Positions 11,113-22,405 of a stretch of 64,000 nucleotides of DNA are shown here, one piece after another. Both the position numbers and the translations under genes were made by a program. The notes below the pieces were generated by a model that saw only the letters and a list, made by a program, of their open reading frames with translations, was not told the DNA's origin and made no database searches. Origin of the DNA: Closterium sp. Naga37s-1 (taxonomy: Eukaryota > Streptophyta > Zygnematophyceae > Desmidiales > Closteriaceae); contig CANJKZ010001023.1 of NCBI GenBank assembly GCA_947471745.1, positions 1,005,001 through 1,069,000 on the forward strand, read 5' to 3'. Every line of letters begins with the position of its first letter. The first letter of the stretch is position 1.

Positions 11113-12036
11113 CTACTTCTTCGCCGTCCTACAGAGTGCATAGTTGTTATTTGGATGAGACGCAACATGAGTTCCAGCATTGTAGGCATTCAAGCAAAAC
11201 CGAATATACTGTTTCACCTCTGCCTTTGATCCCTGATCGGAAGTTGTTGTCACAAAGCTGTAGCGCTTGAGTTTACCACCCTGTTGAGTTGTGATGTTTT
11301 TCCATTGTCCCACTTGTTCCGCCAAATATTTGCCAGCAAGGCACGTTTTGCCATAAGGTTGCACATTGTAGTAAGGAAAAGCCCCCCCCGACCGGATGTT
11401 GTCCAAGCGTATCTTAATCACCCAGTAGAATTCCTTTTTTGGAGTCCTGCCCAATAGATAAGGGAAAAAGAAGTAAGGACCACAAATTAACAGGACTTGT
11501 CATGGCTAGGAATTATTCCACAGCACAACCACACTGGTGAATTATGCATGCGACTGTCATGGCGCGCCCACGCTGTCGGTGACATAAATGCACGCGACTG
11601 CCATGGCGCGCCCACACTGTCGGTGAAACACACATGTGATCGCCATTGTGCGCCCACACTACGAGTGAAAGATGTATGCTGAAGTGAAAGATGCATAGTG
11701 AAAGATGCATGCTGAAGTGAAAGATGCATGCTGAAGTGAAAGATGCATGCTGAAGTGAAAGATGCATGCGGAAGTGAAAGATGCATGCTGAAGTGAAAGA
11801 TGCATGCTGAAGTGAAAGATGCATGCTGAAGTGAAAGATGCATGCTGAAGTGAAAGATGCATGCTGAAGTGAAAGATGCATGCTGAAGTGAAAGATGCAT
11901 GCTGAAGTGTTGTATCAACTTACTTGATTCCCTTAACCCACAGCTTTCCGGATGCTCCTCGGTCTCCCACCACTTTTCCGTTGCTACGTGTGGGAAGGAG
12001 CTTGAAAGAATGGACCTCTACAATTGAAGGGCAGGC

Positions 12037-12120
<84 letters not shown>

Positions 12121-12198
12121 AGAGAGAGAAAGAGAGAGAGAGAGTGTGAGAGAGTGTGAGAGAGAGAGGGGGGCCGAGGGGCCCTTATATAGCTAGGG

Positions 12199-12277
<79 letters not shown>

Positions 12278-12674
12278 CTCTCGGAGCACAATTGGCCCGT
12301 CTGTATGCTGCCTAACTTCCGGGAACAACTATTAGTACTAGTACGATTACTGTAGTAGTAACTTCAAGTTGACAACTACCAACTAATACAAGCGCAAGTG
12401 GGTGATCATCAATGCCGTACAACTACCAGTACTAGACATGATGGTTTGGGACAAGTACTAAGACTCGTACAGTCGGATTTCTACAAGTGAACACTGGACC
12501 CATGTTTCGGGCTGGACTCATACTAATACAAGTGCTTCGGAAACACTCACCGAAAACTTTTCCTTTCACCACAGGCTTGAGGCTTCGACGTGAGACCCCT
12601 AGGGGCGCTAGAGAAGGCGGGGAGGACGATTGGAGCAACGCTGCAGACGCCGTCGCCGCACCCATGGAGAGCAT
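11113..12674 (-). CDS. Unrecognised 183-aa protein, probably plastid-targeted; three exons
   Basis: Exons are 12551-12674, 11924-12017 and 11113-11446. Donors (G/GTGAGTG and AA/GTAAGTTG) and acceptors (ATTGTAG and a pyrimidine-rich tract ending GGGCAG) join in phase 1 and phase 2 to give one uninterrupted frame of 184 codons including stop. The N-terminus (MLSMGAATASAALLQ, then Ser/Pro/Arg-rich to about residue 34) looks like a chloroplast transit peptide. The mature part contains KTPKKEFYWVIKIRLDN, a Gly/Tyr/Cys stretch (YGKTCLAGKYL), a cysteine near FCLNAYNAG and a C-terminus ALCRTAKK. I do not recognise the family. Intron 2 holds a 19-bp minisatellite starting about 14 bp from the donor; intron 1 holds GA microsatellites. 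Phase agreement at both junctions is the main support; there is no expression evidence. Confidence 0.65.
11663..11910. repeat. 19-bp minisatellite in intron 2
   Basis: About 12 to 13 copies of TGAAGTGAAAGATGCATGC. The array lies immediately inside the 5' end (minus strand) of intron 2 of the 183-aa gene. Each unit contains the palindrome GCATGC (the SphI hexamer). Confidence 0.95.
12041..12274. repeat. (GA)n microsatellites
   Basis: Two GA tracts (about 12041-12170 and 12201-12274) are separated by a 30-bp GC-rich spacer. They lie inside intron 1 of the 183-aa gene. Confidence 0.97.
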
Positions 12675-14126
12675 TATACCTGAGGCTCAATCACACAGAG
12701 TTTGGTGGCCAAAACATGTCCGACATGAGTCATCATGACTTCAAATGGGTGATATACTTGAAGAAACGGGTTGACTTCAAATGCATGCCCACTCACAGAT
12801 GCTAACGTAGTAGGAAAACAGCGCCGTTCGTTCCATGTCTGAGGATGAAGAGCCGCGACTAAGAAGCATCGAGCGAAGTGAAAAAAGGGGGTATGATTTG
12901 TATTTTTCTTCGCGATCTCCGTATGATTACTACTGAGTCAGTACGATCTATATACACCAACACTATTGAAGCTTGAGGGAGGGGAGTACGACTCGATGAG
13001 TGACATGATGGGGTTGACAGCTTGACATCATCCTCTGCTTCTTTTGGCGGCTGACTTTGAAGCTGTTACTATTTGTCGTTGACTTCCCTCAGCATCTCCC
13101 TTAGTGGAGCGCCCCATGCTATTTTTTTTCGTCAATAGATCGTGCGCGTGGCGAACTCGGCCAAGGCTGGCGAAAGGTCCGAGTACGGTCAGTCTGAACA
13201 TTGCATGAAAGTCTGTCGGCTTATCAAGTCACGCCGCGGATGCTTTTCGAGTTAGTTATTCGCCATGTCAGATTGGACACAGACCAGGAAAGGGCCAAGA
13301 TTGGAATGGTTGCTGAAATTTTGCCTGGGTCGAGCCCGGCACGCCCCGGCACTCCCCGGCACTCTGAACCGGGTTCACGAGCTGTGAACCAGTCCGGTGC
13401 ACTTTCAGGGGGTGGAGGTGGAGGATAATAGGATGACTTGGGCGTGTATAGAATTGTGAAGTTCATGATTTTTGTTCTAATTTGAGCAAATGAAAATTGG
13501 TCTCAACATTTGATTGTCTAGACTTGCCCTCACCTTCACGTCAAGCATATGGCACCAAAAATGCTAGACTATCAAAGTTAGAGCTTATAGGGCAAGGCCA
13601 GATTCGCACTCCAAAGAAACAAAAACCACACACTCTCTTCTGGTTGCCTAAAAGTGTGACGTGTGAACCGAATAATATTTTACAACCAACCATTGTTATC
13701 TTGTAACGATTTGAGCAATCACAGCTAGAGGGGTAGTCCCATAACAGCTACATACGTTTGTTAGGGGTGATCAAGGAGGATAATACACCTCCGCTTTGTC
13801 TAAATAGTAGGAGCAACCGAAGATAAGGTATGAACAGACTGATAGGAAATCCAAGAACAGCTGTATACAACTACTGTATCTCACAACAGCTAGATGCAAC
13901 CTAAAAAGAACTGTACATTCGTTGCAACAATACCAAGAACAGCTACTAAGAATGAACCAAAGCAGCCCAAGACCAAATAGATGGGTTGGGTTGTAGAAAT
14001 ACCTAAGCTTTGAAGTACTATAAAATCTCTTATCAAAGCTTTTGCCATGCTGCCATCCAAGAATAGCTACATGAAATGACATGCTGTCATACTACCACAC
14101 TGCCATACTGTTACGCTGCCATGTGC
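12675..14126. other. No gene seen
   Basis: Upstream region of the 183-aa gene. Short frames here, including a 103-codon minus-strand frame at 13771-14082, show no protein-like composition, splice context or family motif. A small imperfect inverted repeat around ACCGGGTTCAC and GTGAACC lies near 13368-13392. Confidence 0.6.
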
Positions 14127-14345
14127 CATGCTAACATACCGCCACAGCACCTTGCGGTCATGCCAACATACCGCCACACCACCATGCAGTTATGCCAACA
14201 TACCGCCACACCACCATGTAGTCATGCCAGCATACCGCCACACCACCATGCAGTCATGCTAGCATACCGCCACACCACCATGCAGTCATGCCAACATACC
14301 GCCACACCACCATGCAGTCATGCCAATATGCCGCAATGCTGTCAC
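14127..14345. repeat. 32-bp minisatellite, about 6.5 copies
   Basis: The unit is close to GCCAACATACCGCCACACCA plus CCATGCAGTCAT. It borders the terminal-exon copies, in the same relative place as the unrelated 30-bp array at 1610-1873. Confidence 0.95.
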
Positions 14346-14348
14346 GCC

Positions 14349-14815
14349 AGGAACATGAGAGCAGCCTGTGTGTTGAGCCACAGGCGAAGGTCCTCCCTGT
14401 CAACACAGCCCTTGCAGCACGCTCATGCCATGCAGCTCTTGTCTGGTACACGCCATCATCCCAGGAACATGAGAGCAGCTTGTGACTTGAGCCACAAGCT
14501 CAGGTCCTCCCTGTCTACACACAGCCCCTGCAGCGTGCTCACGCCATGCCACCATGCCACTACGCGATCACACCATCATGCCAGGAACACGGAAGCAGCT
14601 TGTGACTTGAGCCACACCCGCAGCTCCTCCCTGTCAACACACAGCCCTTGCAGTGTACTCATACCATGCAACCTCTCTCCCTTCCCATTGAGTGGACTCA
14701 AAAGTCATCATGCAAGGAAAACGAGTGCAGCTTGCGTCTTAAGCCAGAGACGCAGTTCCTCCCTGTCAGCACACAGCCCCTGCAGCGCGCTCGTGCCATG
14801 CAGCAACTCCCCCTT
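14349..14815 (-). repeat. Four tandem copies (about 120 bp) of the terminal-exon 3' end
   Basis: Copies start near 14349, 14461, 14582 and 14706. Each holds a CAGGAAC-type start, a GTCCTCCCTGTC-like segment and ACAGCCC(C/T)TGCAG. The copy at 14706-14815 is part of the open exon 14708-15032; the other three are decayed. A fifth copy is the one split by element D. Confidence 0.85.
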
Positions 14816-15032
14816 CAGCCCTAGCGCCTGCAGCATTGCCTCCATCGTTCCTTGGAGGTCTGGGCATGGCTCCAGTGGTAGAGCATCACCTGTTGCTTGC
14901 AATTCTGTGACAATGAGGAGGTTGCACAGTGACGTGGCATCACGGTCGTAAACGGAGGACGAGGCAATGCGCAGAAGCAGCGAAAGGAGCGCAACAGCCG
15001 CGACAGGGGGCGTGCAGCCCACCACGTAACAC
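14708..15032 (-). CDS. Probable terminal exon of the PPR gene
   Basis: A pyrimidine-rich acceptor (CTCCTTTTGCAG) opens an exon at 15032 that reads in phase 2 as a leucine-rich alpha-helical segment (VALLSLLLRIASSSVYDRD, then TMEAMLQALGLKGELLHGT) and ends in VFLA plus stop. It lies downstream of, and on the same strand as, the PPR cassettes. The entry phase does not match exon 18 at 16411, so an exon may be missing between them, or this may be a separate gene. Its 3' part is tandemly duplicated in both directions. Confidence 0.5.
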
Positions 15033-15924
15033 CTGCAAAAGGAGAGGATTTAAAGGCATGGATGTACTTTTGAGGCGCCTAAGAATATGCGGCTAATCAT
15101 GTAATGCCTGAGGGAAGGGGGGGGAAAGGAGTACTTTTGAGGGACCTACAAGAACGCAGCTGACATTTGCCATGTAACACCTAACAAAGGAGGGAATGGG
15201 AGGAGTCTCAGCTTGTTACAAGAATACTCGCAAGGAAGGGTCATAAGAGAAGGCATTTCAAGATTCTAAGGCCCACAGGTTTACGAGTATTAGGCCTTTA
15301 GATTCTGAAACCCACATTTCAAGCTTTTTTAATTTCTAATGGTAGAGGGATCACGACACCCATAGGCTACAGGGATTGCAACAAGACTATGGGTGTCGGG
15401 ATTGTGAACGGGCATGTTCCATACGTAGGGATCACAACAAGCTCGCACTGATCTTACGTGAAGGGGTCTGCGGTCAAGGCGGGAGGGAAGGTGCCCCCAG
15501 CTGCTGCCTCTCTGAAGATTGACACTGCTGTTTGTAGCGCTGATGGACAGAGGAGGAAAGAGAGAGAGCACGGAGTTGATTGGGAAGTAGTATGGAGAGG
15601 AGAAGGGTACGTGTGATGGCACAAGGAAATGGATAGGAACACCGACAAAGCATGTTCGAGTGTGTGATGAATGGAAAGGTGAGGGTGGAATAGGGGGAGA
15701 GGAACGCAGAAGTGGTTTTGGAGCTGAGTTAGGGGTCAACAAGCAACGCGCAGGTGTTGAATGGTAGGGAAAGGAAGAGCAGCAAGACTCAGAGAACGTA
15801 GAGAGTGCATGAGTCTTAGCTTAGACTCTTGAGAATTCAGTCAGGCCGGGAAATGGCAACCTTGGCTCCTCCTAGCCTGGTCAAAAATCACCCATCCACC
15901 GTACAACCGCCCTTTCAAGCATGT
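15033..15924. other. No gene seen (probable intron)
   Basis: Lies between the terminal exon and the decayed C-exon copies. It contains one AGGCGCCT palindrome (about 15072-15081) but no convincing exon. Confidence 0.5.
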
Positions 15925-16400
15925 TAGGTAAAGGCTTACCTCCATCTCGCCCCTCGCTTTGGCTTGCACCTATCAGAAAGCCTCCACCGCCACCTCCCAT
16001 TTCCTTTCCCTGCCATGTTACATGCGCTCATCAGTGCGCAGTGATGAGCGGATGTAATACCACCACACCTCCACCCTCCATCTCCCTCCTCAATGCCTCT
16101 CGACTCAACTCAAAAGATAAAGGCTTACCTCAGTTTCTCCCTCAGCCTTTGCCTGCATCTCTCGGAACGTCTCCTCTCCACAGTCGCTTCCCGATACCCC
16201 AAATCCGCACTGCACACAGCCACTCCGTCGTTCTCCACCTCCCTCCTCGGCGACCCTTTCGACTCAAATTAGACAAGGCTTACCTCCATCTCGCCCCTAG
16301 ACTCGACTTGCATCTTTTTGAACGCCTCCACAGCCGCCTCCCACTTCCCCCCCTTGCCCTGTGAACTCATCAGCGCACCATACACCGCTGCTGTGACCCG
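15925..16400 (-). pseudogene. Three decayed copies of the 3' half of PPR exon C
   Basis: Segments ending near 15932, 16125 and 16280 each keep a donor-like GTAAGCC after a sequence resembling EMQAKARGE, and upstream a piece like VTAAVYGALMSSQGKGGKWE. They lack clear acceptors and drift in length, so they look like duplicated exon ends left in the intron after exon 18 (16411-16662). Confidence 0.7.
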
Positions 16401-16410
16401 AAAGGCTTAC

Positions 16411-17347
16411 CTCTATCTCTCCCCTCGCCTTGGCCTGCATCTCTCTGAAAGTCTCCACAGCTGCCTCCCACGCTCCTGCCCTGCCCTGTGCATTGATCAG
16501 CGCGCAATACACAGCCGCTGTCACCTCCAGGCCCTCATGCTTCATTTCCCTCCTTAGTGCCATCGCCCGTGCTGCATCGCCATCCCTGGCACACACTGCC
16601 ATGAGCCCCTGGTAGGTTGCCTCGTCTGGCGTTGGTCCCCACCTCTGCATGCCATCATAGCACTGCCATGCCATGCCACAGACGAAAGGGGATGGAAGTG
16701 AATGTCTTGCAAGCTGCCTGGGCCCCGTGCTTACATCTGATCGATTGCCGCGAGAATAAAATAAACACCGAGATCGATTGGCGGCACATTGCATGGCATC
16801 GCAGAAATAAAAATTCTTGTCTGTTTAACGCTCAAAGAAGTATAAACATGTCGTTCAATCCGCTCCCCGATTCACCTCCCTTTTCCTCCACCCACTCACC
16901 TCCTTTTCCCTCACTCACCCCATAGGCCACGTAGGCAGGGGCGGAGGGCACGGCAGCCACGGCATGGATGAGCTTGTTCCAGAACTCGGGATCCAAGTCA
17001 CGTGCAAACCCACTGGCTGACATCTGCTTGTACGCTCGCAACGCCGCCTCTTGATCCCCTGCTTATAGAGAGTGAGGGAGATACAATAGTGAGAGAGCTA
17101 TATGATATCCTTTTGTGAAATTAGCATCTAGTTTCATGATCATGAATGGTGATAACACCCTAAGTCGAATTAGTGCTTAGCTGGCAAAAGGCCGGCTGGC
17201 GACAGCACCTGAAGGCTGGCTGCAATGGCGAGGTTGAATGTCTCTGCATCGGGACTGCCCTTCTCTATAGCTTCCATCAAGAGCTCACGATGACCCCATG
17301 CTGTATCGTCCTACAGTGAGAGACATGGTTCAAGTGGACACGAATTG

Positions 17348-17401
<54 letters not shown>

Positions 17402-18440
17402 GCCCTACATCAACAAGATGGCGTTACCAGAGCCACGGTGGGAGAACAACCAATTTACTTCTAAAAAAGGGAATCACTATGCTTGGCACATTGGTCCATG
17501 GGCCTTACATCAGTCAACGACAAACCCTTGGCTTGCATCTCCTTGAGTGTCATCATCTTGCATCATCCACTGCCACGTCCTAGGCCTGTGTGGCGCTGCA
17601 TGGCCATGAGCGCACGGAGCACACAAAGGCCGTGCCCGCCTTACCTCCATGACGCCCTTGGCTTGCATCTCCTTGAGTGTCTCCACAGCCGCCTCCCACA
17701 GCCCTGCCTTGCGCTGCATGGCCAGGAGCGCACGGAGCACTTCCTCCGTAACCTCCACTCCGCCATCCTCCATGTCTTTCTTCAAAGCCATGGCCCATGC
17801 TGCATCGCCTTTCTCAATGGCCTCCGTCAGGAGCTCCTTACCACATGCCCTTTGCTCCTGCAGTGAAAGATTCGGTTCACGTGGACAAGAGTTGAAATGC
17901 GGCTGTAAGGAATGAGAGCGGTCATATATATAGAGAGATATCTATATTTTTTTTTATACGTACACACATGAATGCCATGCTCACATACATCAGTCGAGAC
18001 TATAGCCTTGGCCTGCATCTCCTTCAGAGTCTCCGCAGCCACCTGCGACATCCCTGACTTGCGCTGCATGGCTATGAGTGCATGGAGCACCGCTGCTGTG
18101 ACCTCCACTCCGCCATCCTCCATGTCTTTCTTTAGCATGGTCGCCCGTGCTGCATCGCCATCCCTGGCACACACTGCCATGAGCCCCTGGTACGTTTCTA
18201 GGTCCGGCTTGGGTCCCCACCTCTTCATGCCATCGTAGCACTGTTGGAACGCAAAGGAGGAAACTTGAAACAATGATTCGTAACACATTAAAATAACTAT
18301 GTTGAGAAGAGTGAAGGCAGATAGGAGACCAACCAGGGTGGATCAGAAAAAATGGAGGACGGACAACAGATGGCCACCAATGCATTTCATATACATATGT
18401 ATATGCATATGATATGTTTATGTGTGTGTGTGTGTGTGTA

Positions 18441-18502
<62 letters not shown>

Positions 18503-21500
18503 TGTGTATGTGTGTGTGTGTATGCATATGTGTATGTGTTTGTATATGTATATGTATATGTATATGTATTTGCATATGTATACGTGTATGTACATGTATG
18601 TGTACCAAACACCCTTTTCTCACCCCGTAGGCCACGTAGGCAGGGGCGGAGGGCACGGCAACCACGGCGAGGATGAGCTTGTTCCAAAAAGGCGGATTCA
18701 AGTCGCGTGCCAACCCACTCGCTAACATCAGCTTGTACGCTCGCAACACCCCCTCGTGATTCCCTGCCTGGAGAAGCAACCGGAAAGGGTAACGGGTTGG
18801 GTAAGGCTATTGGGAGGGGGATATACGAACGAGCGTTGATTGACTTGAAGAATTCATTGGAGCTTCAAATGTCTCAGTCAAAATCCTACCCAGAATGTTA
18901 AACGCACCTGCAGGCTGGTTTCGATCAGCAGGTTGAAGACCTCTGGGTCAACACAGCCACTCTCAGTAGCCTCTGATAGGAGCTGGAGCACGGGAGGAGA
19001 CGTGTCTGCCTGCAATGGAATGGAAGGGATGATCCGGGTAGACAGCAACTTTGAGGCCATGAGAGACAAATTGACACTCTCAAATGAGGGAGGAAAAAAG
19101 GCATGGCACGGTGGGACGGTGTCCCGTCCTTGATTCGTCGCATCACCCACTGTTGGTCTCCCCCAGTCTCAACAATGTGAGAATGGTGGAGCGGAGCGAT
19201 AGCCAAGAAATGGCTTTTTAGACGTCTCAATACTCAACCATGAAGCACACCAACACCAATCTGCCCCTCTTGAGCTTGCCTCACTTGGAGCGACGGCTGA
19301 GGAGGACGGTGCAATCGTAACATGGTTTTTCTGAAATCTAGTTTTCACCACAAGGTGCACCAGCACTGAGTCACCACCACTCTTGAGACATCTCAAAAAT
19401 CAACCACAAAGTGCACCAGCATTGAGTCACCACTCTAAGGCTTACCTCGCTTGCAGCGTGAGCAGGGGAGGATGGTGCAATCACCGTACTCGCAAATTGG
19501 GTGAGCTTGCTCCAAAAACCAGATTTAAGTCATGTGCCAAGCCGTTTGCTGACATCAGCTTGTACGCTCGCACCGCCCCCTCGTGGTCCCCTGCCTACAG
19601 AGGGCGAGGGAGGGGACGTGTGTGTGTGTGTGTGCGCGCGCATGCGTGCGTGCGTGCACGCGCGGGCACGAGCACACGTGCATGCGTATTTGTGTGTGTC
19701 CGTGTGAGGTTCAGGTTGAGGGAGGGGATGAGACGAGTGACTGGTGGAGTAACACGAACAATGGGAAGTTGGCAAAAGGGAGAGAGGGAGGCTGTATGTT
19801 GGAGCAAATACCTTTTGCCAGTGTTGCGAAATTGAAATTTCAAAAAAAAAAAATCTTGCAAAGGAAGCGACGTGGTGAATCAGAGATTGTGACACCTCAC
19901 AATCTCTTCCTTTTGTTTTTCCAACAAACCTCTACGCTTGCTTCAATGAGAAGGTTGAGGGTCTTCGCATTGGGGCGAACTTTCTCAGTAGCTTCCTTCA
20001 AGAAATCACGACCCCATGCGGTGTCCTCCTACAGTGAAGAGCAAATTTCAAGTAAATTAGTGATTCAAAGGGCGGTTGAAGTGAAAGAAAGTAACGAGCG
20101 AAAGAGATGTGAGCAAGGAGAATAGATTCATAACAAGACCCAGATAGCCCCGTCCAGCAACGATAGTCAAAATCACCCCCTGCAACTTCCCTCAGCGCAG
20201 AGAAGACCACTCACAAGCATGCAGCAGCTACCTATTTACAAACTAGCACCATACGCCATACTCACACACATCAATCACAAGCATGCATCAATCAATGCTC
20301 ACATCGGTCGAGAACACAGCCTTAGTTTGCATCTCTCTGAAGGTTTCCACAGCGGCCTCCCACAGCCCTGTGTGGCGCTGCATGGCCATGACCGCACGGA
20401 GCACTTCCCCCATCACCTCCACTCCGCCATCCTCCATCTCCCTCCTCAGTGCCATCGCCCGTGCTGCATCGCCATCCCTGGCACACACTGCCATGAGCCC
20501 CACGTACGTGTCTAGGTCTGGCTTGGGTCCCCATGTTTGCAATGCATCATAACACTGTGGAAGCATAAAAGTGTTGCGGGTGGGGGGGAAGAGAGGGAGT
20601 GGTGACTGAGAGGTGCTGCATCGCCATCCCTGGCACACACTGCCATGAGCCCCAGGTAAGTTTCTGGGACCGGATTGGGACCCCGGGTTTGCAAAGCATC
20701 ATAGCACTGCGGGACAGAATGGGAGGGGCGGCAAGATAGGGAGGGCACAACAATTCTGATGAGAAGGATGAAGGCAAGCTGGCATATCTGGCTGGAAGCC
20801 CCAAAACTCCCCTCTTGAAAAATTGTTCCAAAGAAAACGAAAGAACGACCGCAATGTTTACGAGAATCACTATTACTCACTCCTCTAAGACGAAAACATA
20901 TCCAATGTTCACCCGTAATTGCATACTTGTACTTGCAAAATCTGGGAAATGTATACTTGTTTAGACAAATTGACACCCCTCCTGCTCAACCAAGCACTCA
21001 TGCTCACCCCGTAGGCCACGTGGGCAGGGGCGGAGGGCACGGCAGCCGCGGCGAGGATGAGCTTGTTCCAAAACTCCGGAGCCAAGTTGCGTGCAAACCC
21101 ACTCGTTGACATCAGCTTGTACGCTCGCAACGCCCCTGAGTGATCCCCTGCCTGCAAGGAATCAACCGAAGAGCGCAAGGGAATGGAGAAAGAAGCACAG
21201 GAGCATCGGATCGAGGCCACAAGAGAACTGAATAGAAGGGAGTATGGTCAATAAGTTGTGATAACGGATGGGGATCTAAATCGAACCAAAGAGGATTATC
21301 AAGAGTATTATTGAATTATTCCAACCAGAAGAGTGTAACATAAAAACATCACCGAAAAAAAAAAGCATCCACAGCACCTGCAAACTGACTGACTTTTGAG
21401 TCGACCTAACAGTCATCTCCAAACAACAGCAGGAAAAGGGGGGAGACTCAAACAGCTGCAAAGGGGGGAAGGATCGAACAACACCTGTAGATTGATGTCA

Positions 21501-22405
21501 ACGAGAATGTTGAATGTCTTGGCATCGGGTCGGACATTCTTGTCCGCTTCTAGCTGTTCATAGAGGTGCCAAGCCATTTCAACTCGAACCTGTAATGTCG
21601 AGGTCAGAACAAGGAGATGGCTAAAGAGGAGTGCAAAATCAGAAGAGTGCGAATTCATAACAGAAAGGCAGCTGAAGAGGACGAAAGCATCCTTTCTGGA
21701 CAAAGAGGAGGATTGCGTAATGGGGCCGGAAGGGAGAGAGGGAGGGAGGGAGGAGGGAGGGAGACATGTAGATGGGGAGGGAGTGAGGGAGGAGGGGAAG
21801 GGTGCAAAGGTCAGTCATGGTTGAAGGGAGCGGACTGTTAAGTGGAGCATGGGATTGTAGACGGAATATAGGGAAGGAGGGAGGGAGGTGGGGGGGGAAG
21901 GGGTTGAGGGGGTGGAAAATGTGTGTTGTGAATCATTAGCACATGAATAAAATCTAAAAAATTGTGGCACATGGGGAAAAGGAGGAAGGGAGAGTGGGTG
22001 CGGAAAGGAAGGGGGAGTGGGTGCGGAAAGCATGGGAGACCTATTCATGCGTGATGACTCACATTCAAATGTGAAATACTAGCACATATGCCAATCCAAA
22101 GATTGTGAAACATTCATTCAATAGGAATGGATGAGACCATGTGTACCAAACACACATTTGGGTGTGAATCACGTCACGAGCACATGCATCAATCACAAGC
22201 ACATGCATCGATCACAAGAGAATGTATCAAGGCATCGTGTAGAGGAGAGTGGTGCTGTGCTGAAAGAATGTTTTAGGCGCCTAGAAGCGAAACTCACATT
22301 CGGTTGGGAATATTCAGCATATGAATCAATGAATCTGTTGTACAAGTTGGTGGTGGTGGAAGCAAAATCATCCTCTTGATCGCAACCAACAAAGTCCGTG
22401 GAGAT
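16411..22405 (-). CDS. PPR cassette array: repeated exon types A, B and C
   Basis: After a 36-codon exon (22298-22405) come three exon types in order. Type A (33-35 codons) holds a motif like [15 protein letters not shown]: 21485-21589, 19930-20028, 18908-19009, 17209-17310. Type B (48 codons) has ALRAYKLM and FWNKLI: 21008-21151, 18624-18767, 16919-17058. Type C (84 codons, identical 252-nt length) starts CYDGM or CYDAL and carries two PPR units: 20303-20554, 17989-18240, 16411-16662. Exon 17645-17857 is a hybrid whose first third is type A and the rest type C. Each A-B-C set is about 166 residues, near five PPR units, so the protein grew by cassette duplication with the introns included. 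Confidence 0.8.

Noticed and set aside
13771-14082. 103-codon minus-strand frame with hydrophobic stretches
   Set aside because: AT-rich, Cys/Tyr/Phe-heavy composition typical of chance frames, no splice or family evidence.
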